Shown in pieces: positions 26,436 to 38,558 of a DNA stretch of 42,500 nt. The notes beneath the pieces were generated by a model. The model was not told the origin of the DNA, searched no databases, and was given only the letters and a program-made list of their open reading frames with translations. The stretch is from Tubiluchus corallicola. Taxonomy: Eukaryota; Priapulida; Priapulimorpha; Priapulimorphida; Tubiluchidae. Both the position numbers and the translations under genes were made by a program. Within the stretch, counting starts at the first letter, position 1; each line of letters starts with the position of its first letter. The stretch lies in contig JAQGDQ010000238.1 of the NCBI GenBank assembly GCA_030141605.1, positions 282,501 to 325,000 of the forward strand, read 5' to 3'.

Positions 26436-26670
26436 TTTTCATATTTCCTTTGTTTCGAACAAATTTGGCTCCAAAATGGACAATTCCAAGTGAATTGTAA
26501 TCTCATATGACAAATTAGTTTTAGTTGTACTGCATTGAAGTGAGGTGAACTGATACTAGTTTCGATGTTTTCGATGTTTGCGCACACCGATATAATTAGG
26601 AGGTAGGATTTTTCACGTAAAATTGTAAATGCAAGTCTATCATTATTTTGTTGTAGATTTTTTGCATCAA

Positions 26671-26868
26671 TTACCAATTGATCTTATCGCTAGGTATGGG
26701 TTTTTGTTCAAAATTTCGATAATTTTTAAGGATAACATCGGAAGCATCCAACTTAGCCTTCACTGATCTGAATTGACAGTGTACATCTAAGGTTGAAAAA
26801 CAAATAGACACAGAAACAAATAGGGCAAAAAAATAATGAATGAAGATCAGCAGAATGAGGAATTTCAT
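26671..26868 (-). CDS. Possible small secreted-peptide ORF or terminal exon (uncertain)
   Basis: A 65-codon minus-strand frame begins with a textbook signal peptide (MKFLILLIFIHYFFALFVSV) followed by a polar, Lys-rich tail. The same stretch also reads as a strong splice acceptor (pyrimidine tract, CAACCTTAG) ahead of about 37 codons. It could therefore be a small secreted peptide, a last exon, or neither. No homologue is recognised and there is no second copy in the window. Confidence 0.2.
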   Translation of the reverse strand: MKFLILLIFIHYFFALFVSVSICFSTLDVHCQFRSVKAKLDASDVILKNYRNFEQKPIPSDKINW

Positions 26869-27213
26869 TACAAAAGGTGCTGGCGAGAGACCAACTAACG
26901 GATTATGGGGCTAAAAACTGCGAAATAATACTTTTGTTTTAATTTTATCATCAAAAATCGTATCTATCTATCTGTTGTTTCTTCTTCATTAGCTTTATCA
27001 ACGTAGAATAGTAAGGCATCAACAAAGTGTTCTATTTTAGGTTGGTACAGTCAAGGATTGCGTAAAGCCAGTGAGAATTGAAAATTTCAGTCACTCACAG
27101 TTGTCACATATTTTGTTAAAGAAAAACAGCGATTTTTTCACCATAGTTTAAATGTCTCTTATATTTAAATATTATATTTATTTATGGCGAGATTTATAGC
27201 TCAAGGAATAGAC
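26869..27213. other. Intergenic, nothing recognised
   Basis: AT-rich, no supported feature. Confidence 0.4.
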
Positions 27214-27493
27214 ATGCACGCTCTCGCGTTAGCGGCATTACTGGCCTGTGGCCACTCGGTTTCAATACTCGCTGTGGGCTCATTTATACACGTCGAATAC
27301 AATCGTTTATCCGTCAAACGCGACTGAAACACCTCTGCCCAAGGATAGAAGGATATCATTGACAATGCCATATAACATTGGTGAATTCACGTTCCTGTAT
27401 CATGTAAACACAATGTTTAACGGTCAGTGTCCGGAGATATGTATACAGAGAAGGCTCTGCACGCATCACGTAGCTGCACAGGTAGCGATGTGA
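27214..27493 (+). CDS. Unidentified coding-like segment (exon or frameshifted ORF)
   Basis: This island is richer in G+C and CpG than its surroundings. One frame (27214-27327) starts MHALALAALLACGHSVSILA, a signal- or anchor-like sequence, and stops after 37 residues. A second frame, open from 27234, runs through CPEICIQRRLCTHHVAAQ to a good donor CAG|GTAGCG at 27481 and, if unspliced, a stop at 27491. Either the second frame is an internal exon (acceptor CGCGTTAG) or the two were one ORF broken by a one-base shift. The paired Cys and the NAT sequon suggest a secreted or lumenal protein. Family unknown. Confidence 0.3.
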
Positions 27494-29665
27494 AAGGGTT
27501 CCTAGCTTTTCCGTTAAAAAATAAACACTGTAGAGTTACGTTTATATAGGAAGTAATGAACTTAGAAAGATTGTACAATTACAAATCTGTCTAAACAAAC
27601 CAATTTTAAACAATTAATCAATTATTAAGACAACAAAGAGGATGAAGAATTCCCAGTGATTTTAAAAAATAAATGTTCAAAATGGTGTCGTTGGTAATAC
27701 AATATTAGTATGGCTATTGAGCCAATAAGAGTGATCAAATATATCCTCGTGACATACACACCGTTAAAAATTTCACCTATAAACTGATTTTTTACAATTT
27801 TTTTAGTCTTCGAGTATCTGTTGAATGAAAGATTGGCATCTTAACATGTTAGTATTTATTAAAAAATTCGGTACATTCACAGAGTTAATATCATATTAAA
27901 ATTAAATAAGATATAATTACAATTTAAATTTTATAAAACATATAAAGCACTGAGGTCTTTCAGTAGGATATGGTTATTTACTATGTTGAAATGCACTCTT
28001 TGTAAAATGTTTATTTATTTTCCACTGACAACAGATCGTTTACACTTACAAGTGCTGTTATTACACTTTGTAATATTCGCTTAGGAATATTCCTATTTTA
28101 CCAGTTTATTTAATCGACCCTACTAGACCTATGTTTTACGTCATAACCGAAAATAAGATTTTACAGCAAGAAAGAAGAGTTATTGACAGTGATATTAATT
28201 TGAATTAACTGAAAGCAGCTAGACCACTGAGTCTTGTGATGACATAACTCTCTATTGACTGATGATGCACAATGGAAAGAGCGTTTATCTAAATCAGTGG
28301 CACTTTTTCAACATTTTCATCAAACAGTCCAAGTACAACGTACACGGATTTCAAGTACTAATTAAAAATTGTGAAACATAAACGCTAAACACCTTCCTAC
28401 TGCCAAAATTCACTACAATTTTTCCGTTTCTAAGTCGTAAATTGATTATTTATCTTTTTACAATCAATAGATTTTGTTTTCACAAGTTTCTATGATTTTC
28501 CCTTAACGACATAAGAACTAAACAAAAGATGTAGCAGTAAGATGTGGGCAGTAAGAGTGATGTTAAAGTTACATTAATGTCATCATCTTGATAATGTATT
28601 TTAATAAAACTGATGTTCATTATTTTTAAATAATTTTTAATGATTATTTTTAATGTCTCAATGATTTGCAAAACAAATAACTAAGCAATTAAAATGGTGT
28701 GTTTTACTTGTTTTTTCTTATCGACTTGTCATTTTTTGCCGGTTCTATTTCTTGTTTTTGCTTGTTTATTTTTGATTCTTGTTTCTTTCGTTTCACTATA
28801 GTTTTAACATTTCGGGTTCACTAACACTAATGAATAAATGATACATGTTGTTTTCACATTACTACTAGATATTATTTTTTATAACATTTAACATTTATTT
28901 ATTATTAGTTATTTATTTAAAATTAGTTATTATTTATTTATTTATTATTAGTTATTTTATAAAAATTTATTTATTAGTGCGAAAAATACATAGAATACAA
29001 AAACAAGACATACATACAATTTCAATTTTGAAATTTAGCGACACTGCAGGCAAGCAAACAATTATTGATAAAACAAATATTATAAAATCGTTTAGGTTAA
29101 GTTATTTTAGTAATATACGTAAGTAATATACATGTATATTTAGTTTATTTACATTATGTATCATTATCCATCATTCACTATCAGGGTAGGCTTACAAACT
29201 TTGGCGCCTGACTCCTCTGCATCCCAAGTAATGATATTGCTGTATTTTTCTTATTAAATTGTTGTGTATATTTTGCTTGAGATGGGTGCAACAACCTACT
29301 GCTAGTACTATTATTGCAGTTTTTCTAAATCTTAAATGCATATTTATCTGTGTTAGTAGTAATTTATACATGCAGTTTGCGACAGTTAAATTTAACATCA
29401 ATTTAATGTCTAATTATATGACCAGCAAATAAACTGTGTTTCATCAAGTTACTAACAATAACCAGGCGAAATTAAGTAAATATTAAAAACATATATACAT
29501 TATACATATACAAGATGTAACAAACTCCATGAACAATGAGCAATTAGTAAACTTTAGAAAATGGCAGTACTTCCTTGGGACAAGCTCTTTGAATGTGTTA
29601 CAGGAATTGTCACCTTCATTCTTAGACGAGCCAGAATACAGAACAATTTATTGCTTTAAAGTCCT
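27494..29665. other. Intergenic, very AT-rich, nothing recognised
   Basis: Over 2 kb with stops in all frames and TTTATT/ATTA runs around 28880-28980. No transposon ends or RNA genes seen. Confidence 0.5.
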
Positions 29666-29673
29666 GCTGAAAT

Positions 29674-30313
29674 GAGAGGCGTAGCGAAGTGGGGGCAACA
29701 GGGGGAAATGTGAGAGGGCGCAAAATTCGTCTGTTAATACACGCGTAAAGTGACTGTTAATTTTTAATTACTAATCCAACATTAATAAAACAGTTAACAA
29801 TTGTTAAGTTTTTAAAGTAGAAAAAAACTGCCTAGTCAGAGATGGTCGTAGCTGACTTAATTAGTGTATACATCCTAGAACAAAGGGTAATGTTGTTGCG
29901 TGTGTAGGGTGTGTGTGGCTTAGTAGATCGACAATTTTGGGAAAAACTGCGGCGTTTTTTTCTAATTGCCGATTGTATTAATGTGAAAACCTCTAGTGTT
30001 CTGTATCTTTCATAATCCTTGCATGTTTTAACACTGGAGCTGAATATTCAAAAGACTGTCGTGTTACGCGCAACTAATACGTAGAAAAGAGTTATTCTGG
30101 TGCAGTACCGCAAATCAATATCACGGAGATTCTTAGAAAAAAAATCGTTTATCTTTATCCCATCTTGACGAAAAAGGAAAGTTGGGCCCAGGGAAACAAA
30201 AGCGCGCAATAATTGTAGCTTGATCCACGAAACAAATGCTAAAAAAATGAAATGTGTAGGACGCCAGAAGTTTTTTTTGCCCCCGCGTGCCACAAGCGCT
30301 TGCTACGTCACTG
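29674..30313. mobile_element. hAT-like MITE with 8-bp target duplication (7 of 8 identical)
   Basis: The left end GAGAGGCGTAGCGAAG and the reversed right end CAGTGACGTAGCAAGC are imperfect inverted repeats, with GTGGGGGCAA and TTGCCCCC just inside them. They are flanked by GCTGAAAT (29666-29673) and GCTGAAAC (30314-30321). The length is 640 bp. The longest internal frame, on the minus strand at 30048-30293, has no transposase features. End and duplication decay suggest it is older than the other MITEs here. Confidence 0.75.
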
Positions 30314-30321
30314 GCTGAAAC

Positions 30322-33050
30322 AATCTGTCAACCCTCAAAATTCAGTCTTATGCGCCTTATGCGGCCTGCAATCTTGAGGGTATGATAGGAGCTTCTGAGA
30401 CCATTTTTTCTGAAGCTATGAAAATTCGGAAAAATTTGTTTTTATCAAACTGGATGGCTTGGAAATTCACAGGACCTCCAGCCCAAAAAACACTTTGGAA
30501 CAATGCTGATAGTAGAGGGTACGCTAAGGTGTTAAAAAACGTGACATCGATCGGTTTTCAATCGACAAGTTTCTGAGACATCAGCAAAATGTGTTGGAGG
30601 ATTCTGAGTTCTTCCATCAATGTTCACAACATGCCCCTCAAGATTTCAGGCTGTACGTGACGTGAGACGCATCCAAATGATGAGGGTTTGGTAGATTCAC
30701 TATTGTTTCTGTAGTTCTTTGATACAATAAATTTTTCTGCACTATTTTTTGTCGGATAACGCTGAAATTCTTTGTAAACGTAGAGATTTCATTTACCGTG
30801 CAACCTTATATGTGACTTCTCGTTTCTTAATAGCTATATTAAGACTAAAATATTTAAATTGTACTGTCATAGCTTTCATGGCTCGCAAATATGGAAGCTT
30901 GATAACACTCTTATTAATAACACTGATATCTCCTGGAACATAGGCGTATGTAAATTTTGGCATTTCCCATACCAAACTCATAGGTTTTTGTTACCTCATT
31001 TGGTGTGCTTCGTCCGACTACCCAGTTTGAAATCAGATTTTTGTAAAATTATTTGTCTCGTGTATTAATAGCAGCAATACGCTTGTGAACTTTTTGCGAG
31101 AAATGCAGAATATTCTGTGCAGTCAACATTGGGTTACAATCTGCAATTTATTTAATGTAAATATAATGACAATTACAACAAATGTGATTATTTAAAAATT
31201 AAAAGATTTATATGTAAGAAGCTAGAGAGCTTACGTGGGCTCAAAGCCTCACTCGTTAATTCGTTAAAGATGTTTTAAATGACTTAACCAGAAGCGACTT
31301 TTCCTTTTTAGACAATCTGCAAATTCATGATATTCTACAATATTTACGTTGCGAATAATTTGTGATTCTGTGGTGTAAAATCAAACTCAATATCGTATAT
31401 GTATATTAGTTAATGACAAATTTTATTTGCGTAAAGGTATGAGTTTTTTTTAATTACTAACCGACATTGTCTATTTATTTATTTATTTACACAGCTAATA
31501 GAATGAATGTAGTGTATTTACAATAATTCGAAAATAAATCGTATATATTACGCTCTATATATATACATTCCTAGTAATAAGTTCCTTTCTGGGAAAATAA
31601 TATCTCGCACATGTGTGTGGTTTGTCTAAGGACTCGCTTTACTTCGACTAATATTGCGACTCATTTTCCTTACTTACTGGTCACTGACATGATTAATTTT
31701 ATTAAAACTTTTTTGCAGTACACCGTACGCTTTCCGATTTTGCTCGTGATTTAATAAACCAATCATCAAGTTCCGTCACTTCTATGCGGCGTAAGATTTT
31801 TTTGCTTTTCTAACCGTTTGCGTAAAACCTTTATAGGTTTCTGTAGTTGGCATATGCTGCTTTGAGTTGGATTGCTACCATCTTGCACTTCTGTTCTATC
31901 CTCAAAGCCACGTAAGTCGCCTTAAACGATTAGGTGAGGTTAAAGAATGATTTTTCATATACTACCCGATTTTCATGTCCGATAAAAATATGCATTTTAA
32001 CACAATTAACACTGCAAAAGTGTTCCTAATAATCAAATAATAAATTAAAATCTTAATTAACGGCATGCGAGCCTAATTATTGATAACATCACAAAGGAAG
32101 ATATTTTTCAACAATAAAAATATTCCACGAGCGTGTTGCACGTGTTTGCGAAAGTGAAATTTGAAGTGCAGTGCTACAGTAAGAGATTCAGTGTGTTGTA
32201 CTAAAACTAGGCAAGTTTTAAGATAAAAATTTACATTACAAATTTACCCCTGTGCTCACGCAAGATACGAATACATCTGAACTGAGAGATTCAGCACTAT
32301 TTTTTGTGCAATGCGTTTCCGAAATGCTGGCGCTAGTGCTCCTCTAACTAGCGAATGGTGAAATGCATGTAACAGCGAAGAACTTGTATGTTTCCTTTCA
32401 ATATTTTAAAGAATAGACTTTTTTGACTTACAGTTTAAGATTGGGGGGTCGGTTTTTCTTTAATACAAAACGTCTATAACGGAGACTTCGCAACTTGTAA
32501 ACAGGCCCAATTCCAATTATTTCATGGAGTGCCGAATTAGCTGTTTAACCTTCTATTAACAATCATAATTTTCTGAGTATTCAGTAAGAGACAGGTTTAA
32601 GACTTTGTAACTTTTTCTTGAGAATAAACTCTCGTGTGATAAAAGTAATTACTATAGCTCACCTTTAATTAAATTAACACAGGTGGCCCAGGTAAATCAC
32701 AAAGGTACTCAAAATTCATCAAAAAAAAGTACAATGGCTGTACTCGCATACAAATTGCCAGAAACAAAATTATACTTAATAGTACTCTCCCAAATCCCAT
32801 TGAAACCAACACCTTCCTCAATTGCTATGTAAATTTACTGAAAATTTTAGCACAAACCTTGAAAGCCATTTTCTCCAATTTTTATTTTGATTTTTTCGCC
32901 ATCTGCTCACTATAAATGCCAATATCTTCGCTCCGAAACGACGTCGAGAGCTGAAACTAGTACCAAAATGATCGTCGTGAACAGAAGAATAAGAATAACT
33001 AAAAATTGGTACCTAGCGCACTGTGGACGGTTTTGCTATGCACGGTCACC
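30322..33050. other. Intergenic, nothing recognised
   Basis: AT-rich. An open frame at 30382-30576 resembles nothing I know. No repeats beyond short ATTT runs near 31473. Confidence 0.4.
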
Positions 33051-33052
33051 AG

Positions 33053-33060
33053 TATAAAAA
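33053..33060 (+). promoter_or_regulatory. TATA box candidate
   Basis: TATAAAAA about 240 bp upstream of the proposed start at 33292. Confidence 0.35.
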
Positions 33061-33291
33061 TAGTATAAATTACTATTATTACTTTCAAGTGTAGAATATA
33101 GTGTAAATTGTTTTGAGCTATAGTTTCATATTTGGAGTGGTTTTCTTATTTCTAATCAAATCTACTATCATGTATATAATCGCCAAACGTTCACTGTTTT
33201 TAGACTGCATGCGACTTGTGACGTTTTACTATCTCAGTTTGATTTTAATATGGATTTGCTGTGTTAATCTGGTCTCAGCCTCTGCCCAAGA

Positions 33292-33330
33292 ATGGCTCTT
33301 GGATTGTACGTCGTTACTCTGGCTATCTGG
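33292..33330 (+). CDS. Candidate signal-peptide first exon, perhaps of a third paralogue
   Basis: ATG in a good context (CAAGAATGG) opens 13 codons, MALGLYVVTLAIW, ending at a strong donor TGG|GTAAGG in phase 0. That phase and the half-signal-peptide content are what exon 2 of genes A and B requires. No matching exon 2 or 3 is visible in the remaining 9 kb, so it may be an orphan exon, may have a very long intron (it would contain the minisatellite and the BEL/Pao insertion), or may belong to another gene. Confidence 0.4.
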
Positions 33331-34265
33331 GTAAGGTTAGAAATGCAAGAATGCTTGTCTACTGAGCTGGCTAAGGTTAGAACTGCATGAATTCTTGTCT
33401 ACTGAGCTGGCTAAGGTAAGGATTTCATGAATGCTTGTCTGTTGAAATGGCTAAGGTAGAACTGCATGAATGCTTGTCTGTTGAACTGGCTAAGGTTCGA
33501 ACTGCATGAATGCTTGTCTGTTGAACTGGCTAAGGTTAGAACTGCATGAATGCTTGTCTACTGAGCTGGCTAAGGTAAAAACTTCATGAATGTTTGTCTG
33601 TTGAACTGGCTAAGGTTAGAACTGCATGAATGCTTGTCTGCTGAACTGGGTAAGGTTACTGGCTAAGCCTAGAACTGCATGAATGCTTGTCTGTTGAACT
33701 GGGTAAGGCTAAAACTGCATGAATGCTTGTCTGTTGAACTGGCTATAGTGAGAACTGCATGAATACTTGCCTGTTGAACTGGCTAAGGCTAGAACAGCAT
33801 GAATGCCTGTCTGTTGAACTGGCTATAGTGAGAACAGCATGCATGCTTGTCTGTTGAACTGGCTAAGGTTAGAACTGCATGAATGCTTGTCTGTTGAACT
33901 GGCTAAGGTGTCTGTTGAACTGGCTAAGGTTAGAACTGCATGAATGCTTGTCTGTTGAACTGGCTAAGGTTAGAACAGCATGAACAGCATGCATGCTTGT
34001 CTGTTGAACTGGCTAAGGTTAGAACTGCATGAACAGCATGCATGCTTGTCTGTTGAACTGGCTAAGGTTAGAACTGCATGAATGCTTGTCTGTTGAACTG
34101 GCTAAGGTTAGAACAGCATGAACAGCATGCATGCTTGTCTGTTGAACTGGCTAAGGTTAGAACTGCATGAATGCTTGTCTGTTGAACTGGCTAAGGTTAG
34201 AACAGCATGAACAGCATGCATGCTTGTCTGTTGAACTGGCTAAGGCTAGAACAGCATGCATGCTT
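33331..34265. repeat. 40-bp minisatellite starting at a splice donor, about 22 units
   Basis: Unit GAACTGGCTAAGGTTAGAAC followed by TGCATGAATGCTTGTCTGTT. The first copy is the exon/intron boundary itself (TCTGGGTAAGGTTAGAAATG), and two later units (GT at 33650 and 33703) again read CTGGGTAAGG, i.e. donor-like. Towards the right end a higher-order variant with a duplicated GAACAGCATG alternates with the standard unit. Forty is not a multiple of three, so it is not coding. Confidence 0.9.
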
Positions 34266-34406
34266 GCCTATTTGTTTTTTGAAACGTTTGTTATACATAA
34301 ACGTTTGTCTCTGTTTAATTGTCTCAGACGTTTTTCTTGAAACTCTCACCATTTCAGGTATAAATTGTCAGGTTGACTGTAGAAGAACATCTTAGCATAA
34401 GCCTTC

Positions 34407-35033
34407 TGTGAAAAATGCTCGGTTTTTCATAAGTTTGTGGGAGAGACATCGGCCTGGTTCTTAATTAAACAAATACGTGGAAGTGTATATAGTCTAATAT
34501 ATTTTTTATAGAGAAAGGTGCATAACGCTTAAGTCTACGAGTTGATAATTAGAATGGTTTGCTGCTACTGAAACATATAATTTAGACTAAATTTTGACTC
34601 TTAACAAAAACCGCATAACCATTGGTTAAAAGGAGTGGCCACCCAAATAAAATTTATTCAATTCACAAGATTTGTCGCAATTACATAGTTACTTCTTATA
34701 ACAGCAGTAAACCTAATTATAGATACACATCAGCACATAACCATAAAAAACTATTGAAGAAAGGGGGAAAAAATTAGCCTAACGAATTAGGCGGACCATT
34801 TGACGTCTGCTTGTAGGAAAAGCAAACGTCAATTTGACAAATGTTCGCCCTACAAGGGTGACGAAGGAATTTATAGCTTCGGAATGAAGCCCGTATGAAT
34901 AATTCAAGGTTAACCTAATTGAATGACTCTAGATAAATTTGCAAAGGTTATAGAACCGGAATAAACTAGTTTGCAATGCTGTAAATGAAAGGTATAATAG
35001 CAGAGTACAACTCAATCACGGGAATCCGTGACA
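34407..35033 (-). repeat. BEL/Pao 3' LTR
   Basis: 627 bp, TG...CA ends. Relative to the other copy it has about 9 extra bases near 34817-34845 and a handful of substitutions. Confidence 0.9.
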
Positions 35034-35127
35034 CTCTGGAAACGAAAAAAAATTTTAAGTTCAAAGTTCAAGTAATAAACAACTTGCTCAATCCTATCAG
35101 CTAGTAAAATGTTAGACAACTAAATAA

Positions 35128-35866
35128 CTAGCACAAAGAAACCTGCAAAAACCTACTATCTATCTAAAATACTGTATATAACAGAGGCCACAATCTAGAA
35201 TACTGTATATAACAGAGGCCACAATCTAGAATACTGTATATAACAGAGGCTACAATCTAGAATACTGTATATAACAGAGGCCACAAACTAGAATACTGTA
35301 TATAACAGAGGCCACAATCTAAAATACTGTATATAACAGAGGCCACAATAGGAAAATCAGGCTTCAAGCGTAAGATGTGTGTCAAAATATATGGGTGAGA
35401 AAAATCAAATAAGTACCTTAAAGGCACATCCAAATAAATATCAAAAATTATATAAACTAGCACAAAGAAACCTGCAAAACCTACTATCTATCTAAAATAC
35501 TGTATATAACAGAGGCCACAATCTAGAATACTGTATATAACAGAGGCCACAATAGGAAAATCAGGTTTCATGCGAAAGATGTGTGTCAAAATATATGAGT
35601 GAGAAAAATCAAAATAAGTACCTTAAAGGCACATCCAAATAAATATCAAAAATTATATAAACTAGCACAAAGAAACCTGCAAAAACCTACTATCTATCTA
35701 AAATACTGTATATAACAGAAGCCACAATCTAGAATACTGTATATAACAGAGGCCACAATAGGAAAATCAGGTTTCATGCGTAAGATGTGTCAAAATATAT
35801 GGGTGAGAAAAATCAAAATAAGTACCTTAAAGGCACATCCAAATAAATATCAAAAATTATATATGA
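35128..35866. repeat. Nested tandem repeats in the element's 3' non-coding region
   Basis: Three long units begin ACTAGCACAAAGAAACCTGC at about 35128, 35457 and 35662. Each contains two to six copies of a unit of about 34 bp with ACTGTATATAACAGAGGCCAC, followed by a constant segment ending ATCAAAAATTATAT. Copy number of the inner repeat differs among long units (six, two, two). Confidence 0.9.
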
Positions 35867-36143
35867 GGTAACAAACTATATGTGATTATACATGGTTACA
35901 ATGCAATCTAAGTAATTTACAATATTTACAAATGAAGACAGGACAATTTATAATAGCTAATATTGTCTTAGACTCCATATAGCAAACGTAGTGTGGTATG
36001 AACTAAATCCATCAGCTGCATAGCAGTGTAACCATTGCCATATCCATAACCTGTGACTGACGTAACCATAACCATCATAACCATGACGTACTGAATCAAC
36101 AAACGAGAGTTCAAAGTCTGTCACTGCTACTGTTCACTAATCA

Positions 36144-36689
36144 CTAGATAATAAGTCGGTGCTGACATCTGTTAGCCATTTTCTTGCTTTTTTGGCGGCT
36201 TCTCTCTTTGGACGTTCGCTGACAGGCAGAGGTGAAGAATCCGCATATAGCAGCATCATCATTCTTGTTAAGACAAGACACGTGTTCAGTCGAAACGTTT
36301 GTCAAAGTCGTATAAGATGAGTTATGAAAATAACATTCAAGGGGGTACAGACATTTAATATTTCTGTTCAAAGTGGAACCATTAACAAGAATTTCAACAT
36401 TACGAATTAAGCCATCTGCACTAGACTTCAATTTAAGAACTTTGCCAAGGCGCCATTGTCCTCGTGGAAGGTTTTGGTCTTCTACCAGCACTACATCCCC
36501 TATATAAGGAGTAAACGGAACGGTTACCTTAGGTTGAGAAATATATTTGCGATGCTGTTCTCTAAGACTGAGAAGATACTCATCTTTCCAGATTCGCCAG
36601 AAATTGCTAAGGATCCTTTGACCTTTCCTCCATAAGGTAAGTAACTTCTGTGCTGAGGTTTTCTTTACCAACTGTAAAGTCTGGATCAC
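36144..36689 (-). pseudogene. BEL/Pao integrase C-terminal (DUF5641-like) domain
   Basis: Residues from FWRIWKDEYLLSLREQH through GDVVLVEDQNLPRGQWRLGK to RNIKCLYPLE match the pattern of the C-terminal domain that follows integrase in BEL/Pao polyproteins. It is in a different frame from the integrase core; the break lies near 36630. It ends in a stop at 36144. Confidence 0.85.
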
Positions 36690-37350
36690 TGTAGTGCATC
36701 TCAGGCATAGTGTGCAAGATCTGCTGATTAAGAAAATCTGAAGGAGTTAGAGCATGAGTAGAATTTATGTCAGCATCAATATAAGTAAGAGGCCTATGAT
36801 TGATAACATTTTCTATTTCAATAAGCAAAGTATTGAGATGTTCATGTGAAAGAGGATGATTACCGATTACCTTTCTCAAAGAGCGCTTTACCAAAGCAAC
36901 TAACCGTTTGAAAAATCCGCCAGTCCATGGTGATAACTGTGTAATGAATTTCCACTCTACACCCTTGCAAGCTGAAAAATCTAGAACTGCATTTCCAAAA
37001 ATGTATGTAACCGTTTGCTTGGCAAGTTTGAAGGACGAGAAATTATCCGAAATTATAATATCTGGCAATCCACGTCTACCAAAAAACCGGCGCAAACACA
37101 TAAGAAAATGTTCAGAATTTTTGCAGTAAATACAAAAGGAGCGCCTAGCTCTGTTGAAATTCCCTGGACGTTTAACAGTATTAGCTGGTCGATCCACCGC
37201 CTGCAGCACGCTGTCATTTCTAGTAGTGCTAGCCGGCTTAGGACGATCCGATTTCCATGACGAAGGGGTGGAAGGTTGACGGTGAAGCTGTTCTTCTAAA
37301 GCTTCCAGTCGTATAACATAGTCACGCAAGCTATTACGTAACTCTTCCAC
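36607..37350 (-). pseudogene. Gag CCHC knuckle fused in frame to integrase core
   Basis: A single open frame of 247 codons begins with a gag-type coiled segment (LRDYVIRLEALEEQL) and reaches a zinc knuckle start CIYCKNSEHF. It then continues without a stop into an integrase core (LRRFFGRRGLPDIIISDN, later VEWKFITQLSPWTGGFFKRL). In intact elements protease, RT and RNase H separate these two. The catalytic Asp of SDN and the downstream Glu region are present, but the first catalytic Asp and the N-terminal zinc domain of integrase are gone. Confidence 0.88.
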
Positions 37351-37366
37351 TGACCACGATTTGGAC

Positions 37367-38558
37367 TTAGTTGTCTTTTGTCATTTGAATAGCCGAAAGC
37401 ACCTTATATGGAAGTTTCTCGGCTATAAGCAGTACAACAAAGGAACTATCAATGCTGCGACCCGTACTCTCAATGGATCTGAGATGAACTTCGATTTTAT
37501 CCAGAAACCTGCGTAAATTTTTTAAACCATCACCACACTTTTCTAGGTGTGTCAACTCCTTGTGATGCCGCTGAATAATCGTTTCGTGGCAGCCGAACCT
37601 GTCTTTCAATAAATCAATAACAGTAGAATAACTAGAATCATTAACTATGTAACCCTCGACTGCGCGAGCCGCAACACGTGTAAGTTTAAATGCTGAAATT
37701 TTTGAACTTTAGATAGATCAGGATTAGAATCAACAACATCAGAAAACATTGACCAAAAGGTTTGCCATTCAAGTATATTTCCGTTAAATGGTTTAATCTC
37801 AAGTTTAGGAATTCTGCTATAAGCATGCGGTGAACTGAATGATGACTGAAGAAATGGAGTTGGTGACTGAGGTGAGATGCTAGTTCGTAAGTCACTGTCA
37901 GTCTTAATGTCTAATTGGGCAATCAGAGAAGTCACCTGGTTAGACAGTAAGATATCTTCATCTGTATAGTGTGCAGTAAGCTCAAGCCCAGAGTGATAGT
38001 TGCAAGATCGATTCTGACAATTGTCTATCTTCTGAAGTCTGGCCTTGAGTGAGGCTATGCAAGTTTTAACCCGCTGTAAATATTGACTGGGGTTTTGTGA
38101 GATAACGCTAGAAGAAACTGAGATAAGAGTGTTGGCTTCTAATTCATCTTTGTGTATTTGTTCAATTTGTTTGGCTCGGATAAGCATAAAAGAAGAAAGT
38201 CCAGCGTTGGCCACCACTTGCTGGGGTTCTATTTTCATCGCAGCTGCAGGATCCGAAGTAGGCAGCAAAGGAATAGCTGTAGTAGTAATTGTAGCCGTAC
38301 CCGTAGTTACAGGTTTAGCCGCTGTCGTCGAAGCTAGCGTGAAACCGTGTCAGGAGTAGTGACAGTAACAACATGCTTCTTGGGTTTAACCCCTTGATAA
38401 CCATCTGAGGGAAGCGGATCAACAGGCGAAGTTTGATCCAAAGTTTCTGCCTCAAATTCAGTTTCAGTATCAGAAAGATGATGTTCGTCTCCTGATTCAT
38501 ATGTACTTTTTAACGCTTTTTCCATCTTAGACGTTTTACTACGAGTCTGTATAGACAT
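37367..38558 (-). pseudogene. BEL/Pao gag region, frame-broken
   Basis: Three frames in order on the minus strand: 38558-38334 (start, MSIQTRSKTSKMEK), 38268-37645 (helical region, then RIPKLEIKPFNGNILEWQTF followed by NPDLSKVQKFQHL) and 37609-37367 (LLKDRFG, then KLPYKVLSAIQM). The middle part is the signature of DUF1759-type gag domains of BEL/Pao. One- or two-base shifts separate the frames near 38335, 37640 and 37360. Confidence 0.88.

Noticed and set aside
30382-30576. 64-codon frame with protein-like composition
   Set aside because: No recognised family, stops follow at once, and no splice signals.
33331-34265. Possible repeat-protein coding region in the 40-bp array
   Set aside because: Unit length is not a multiple of three and stops appear in every frame.
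37686-38359. Plus-strand and second minus-strand frames across the gag region
   Set aside because: Shadows of the minus-strand gag frames, which alone match the BEL/Pao pattern.
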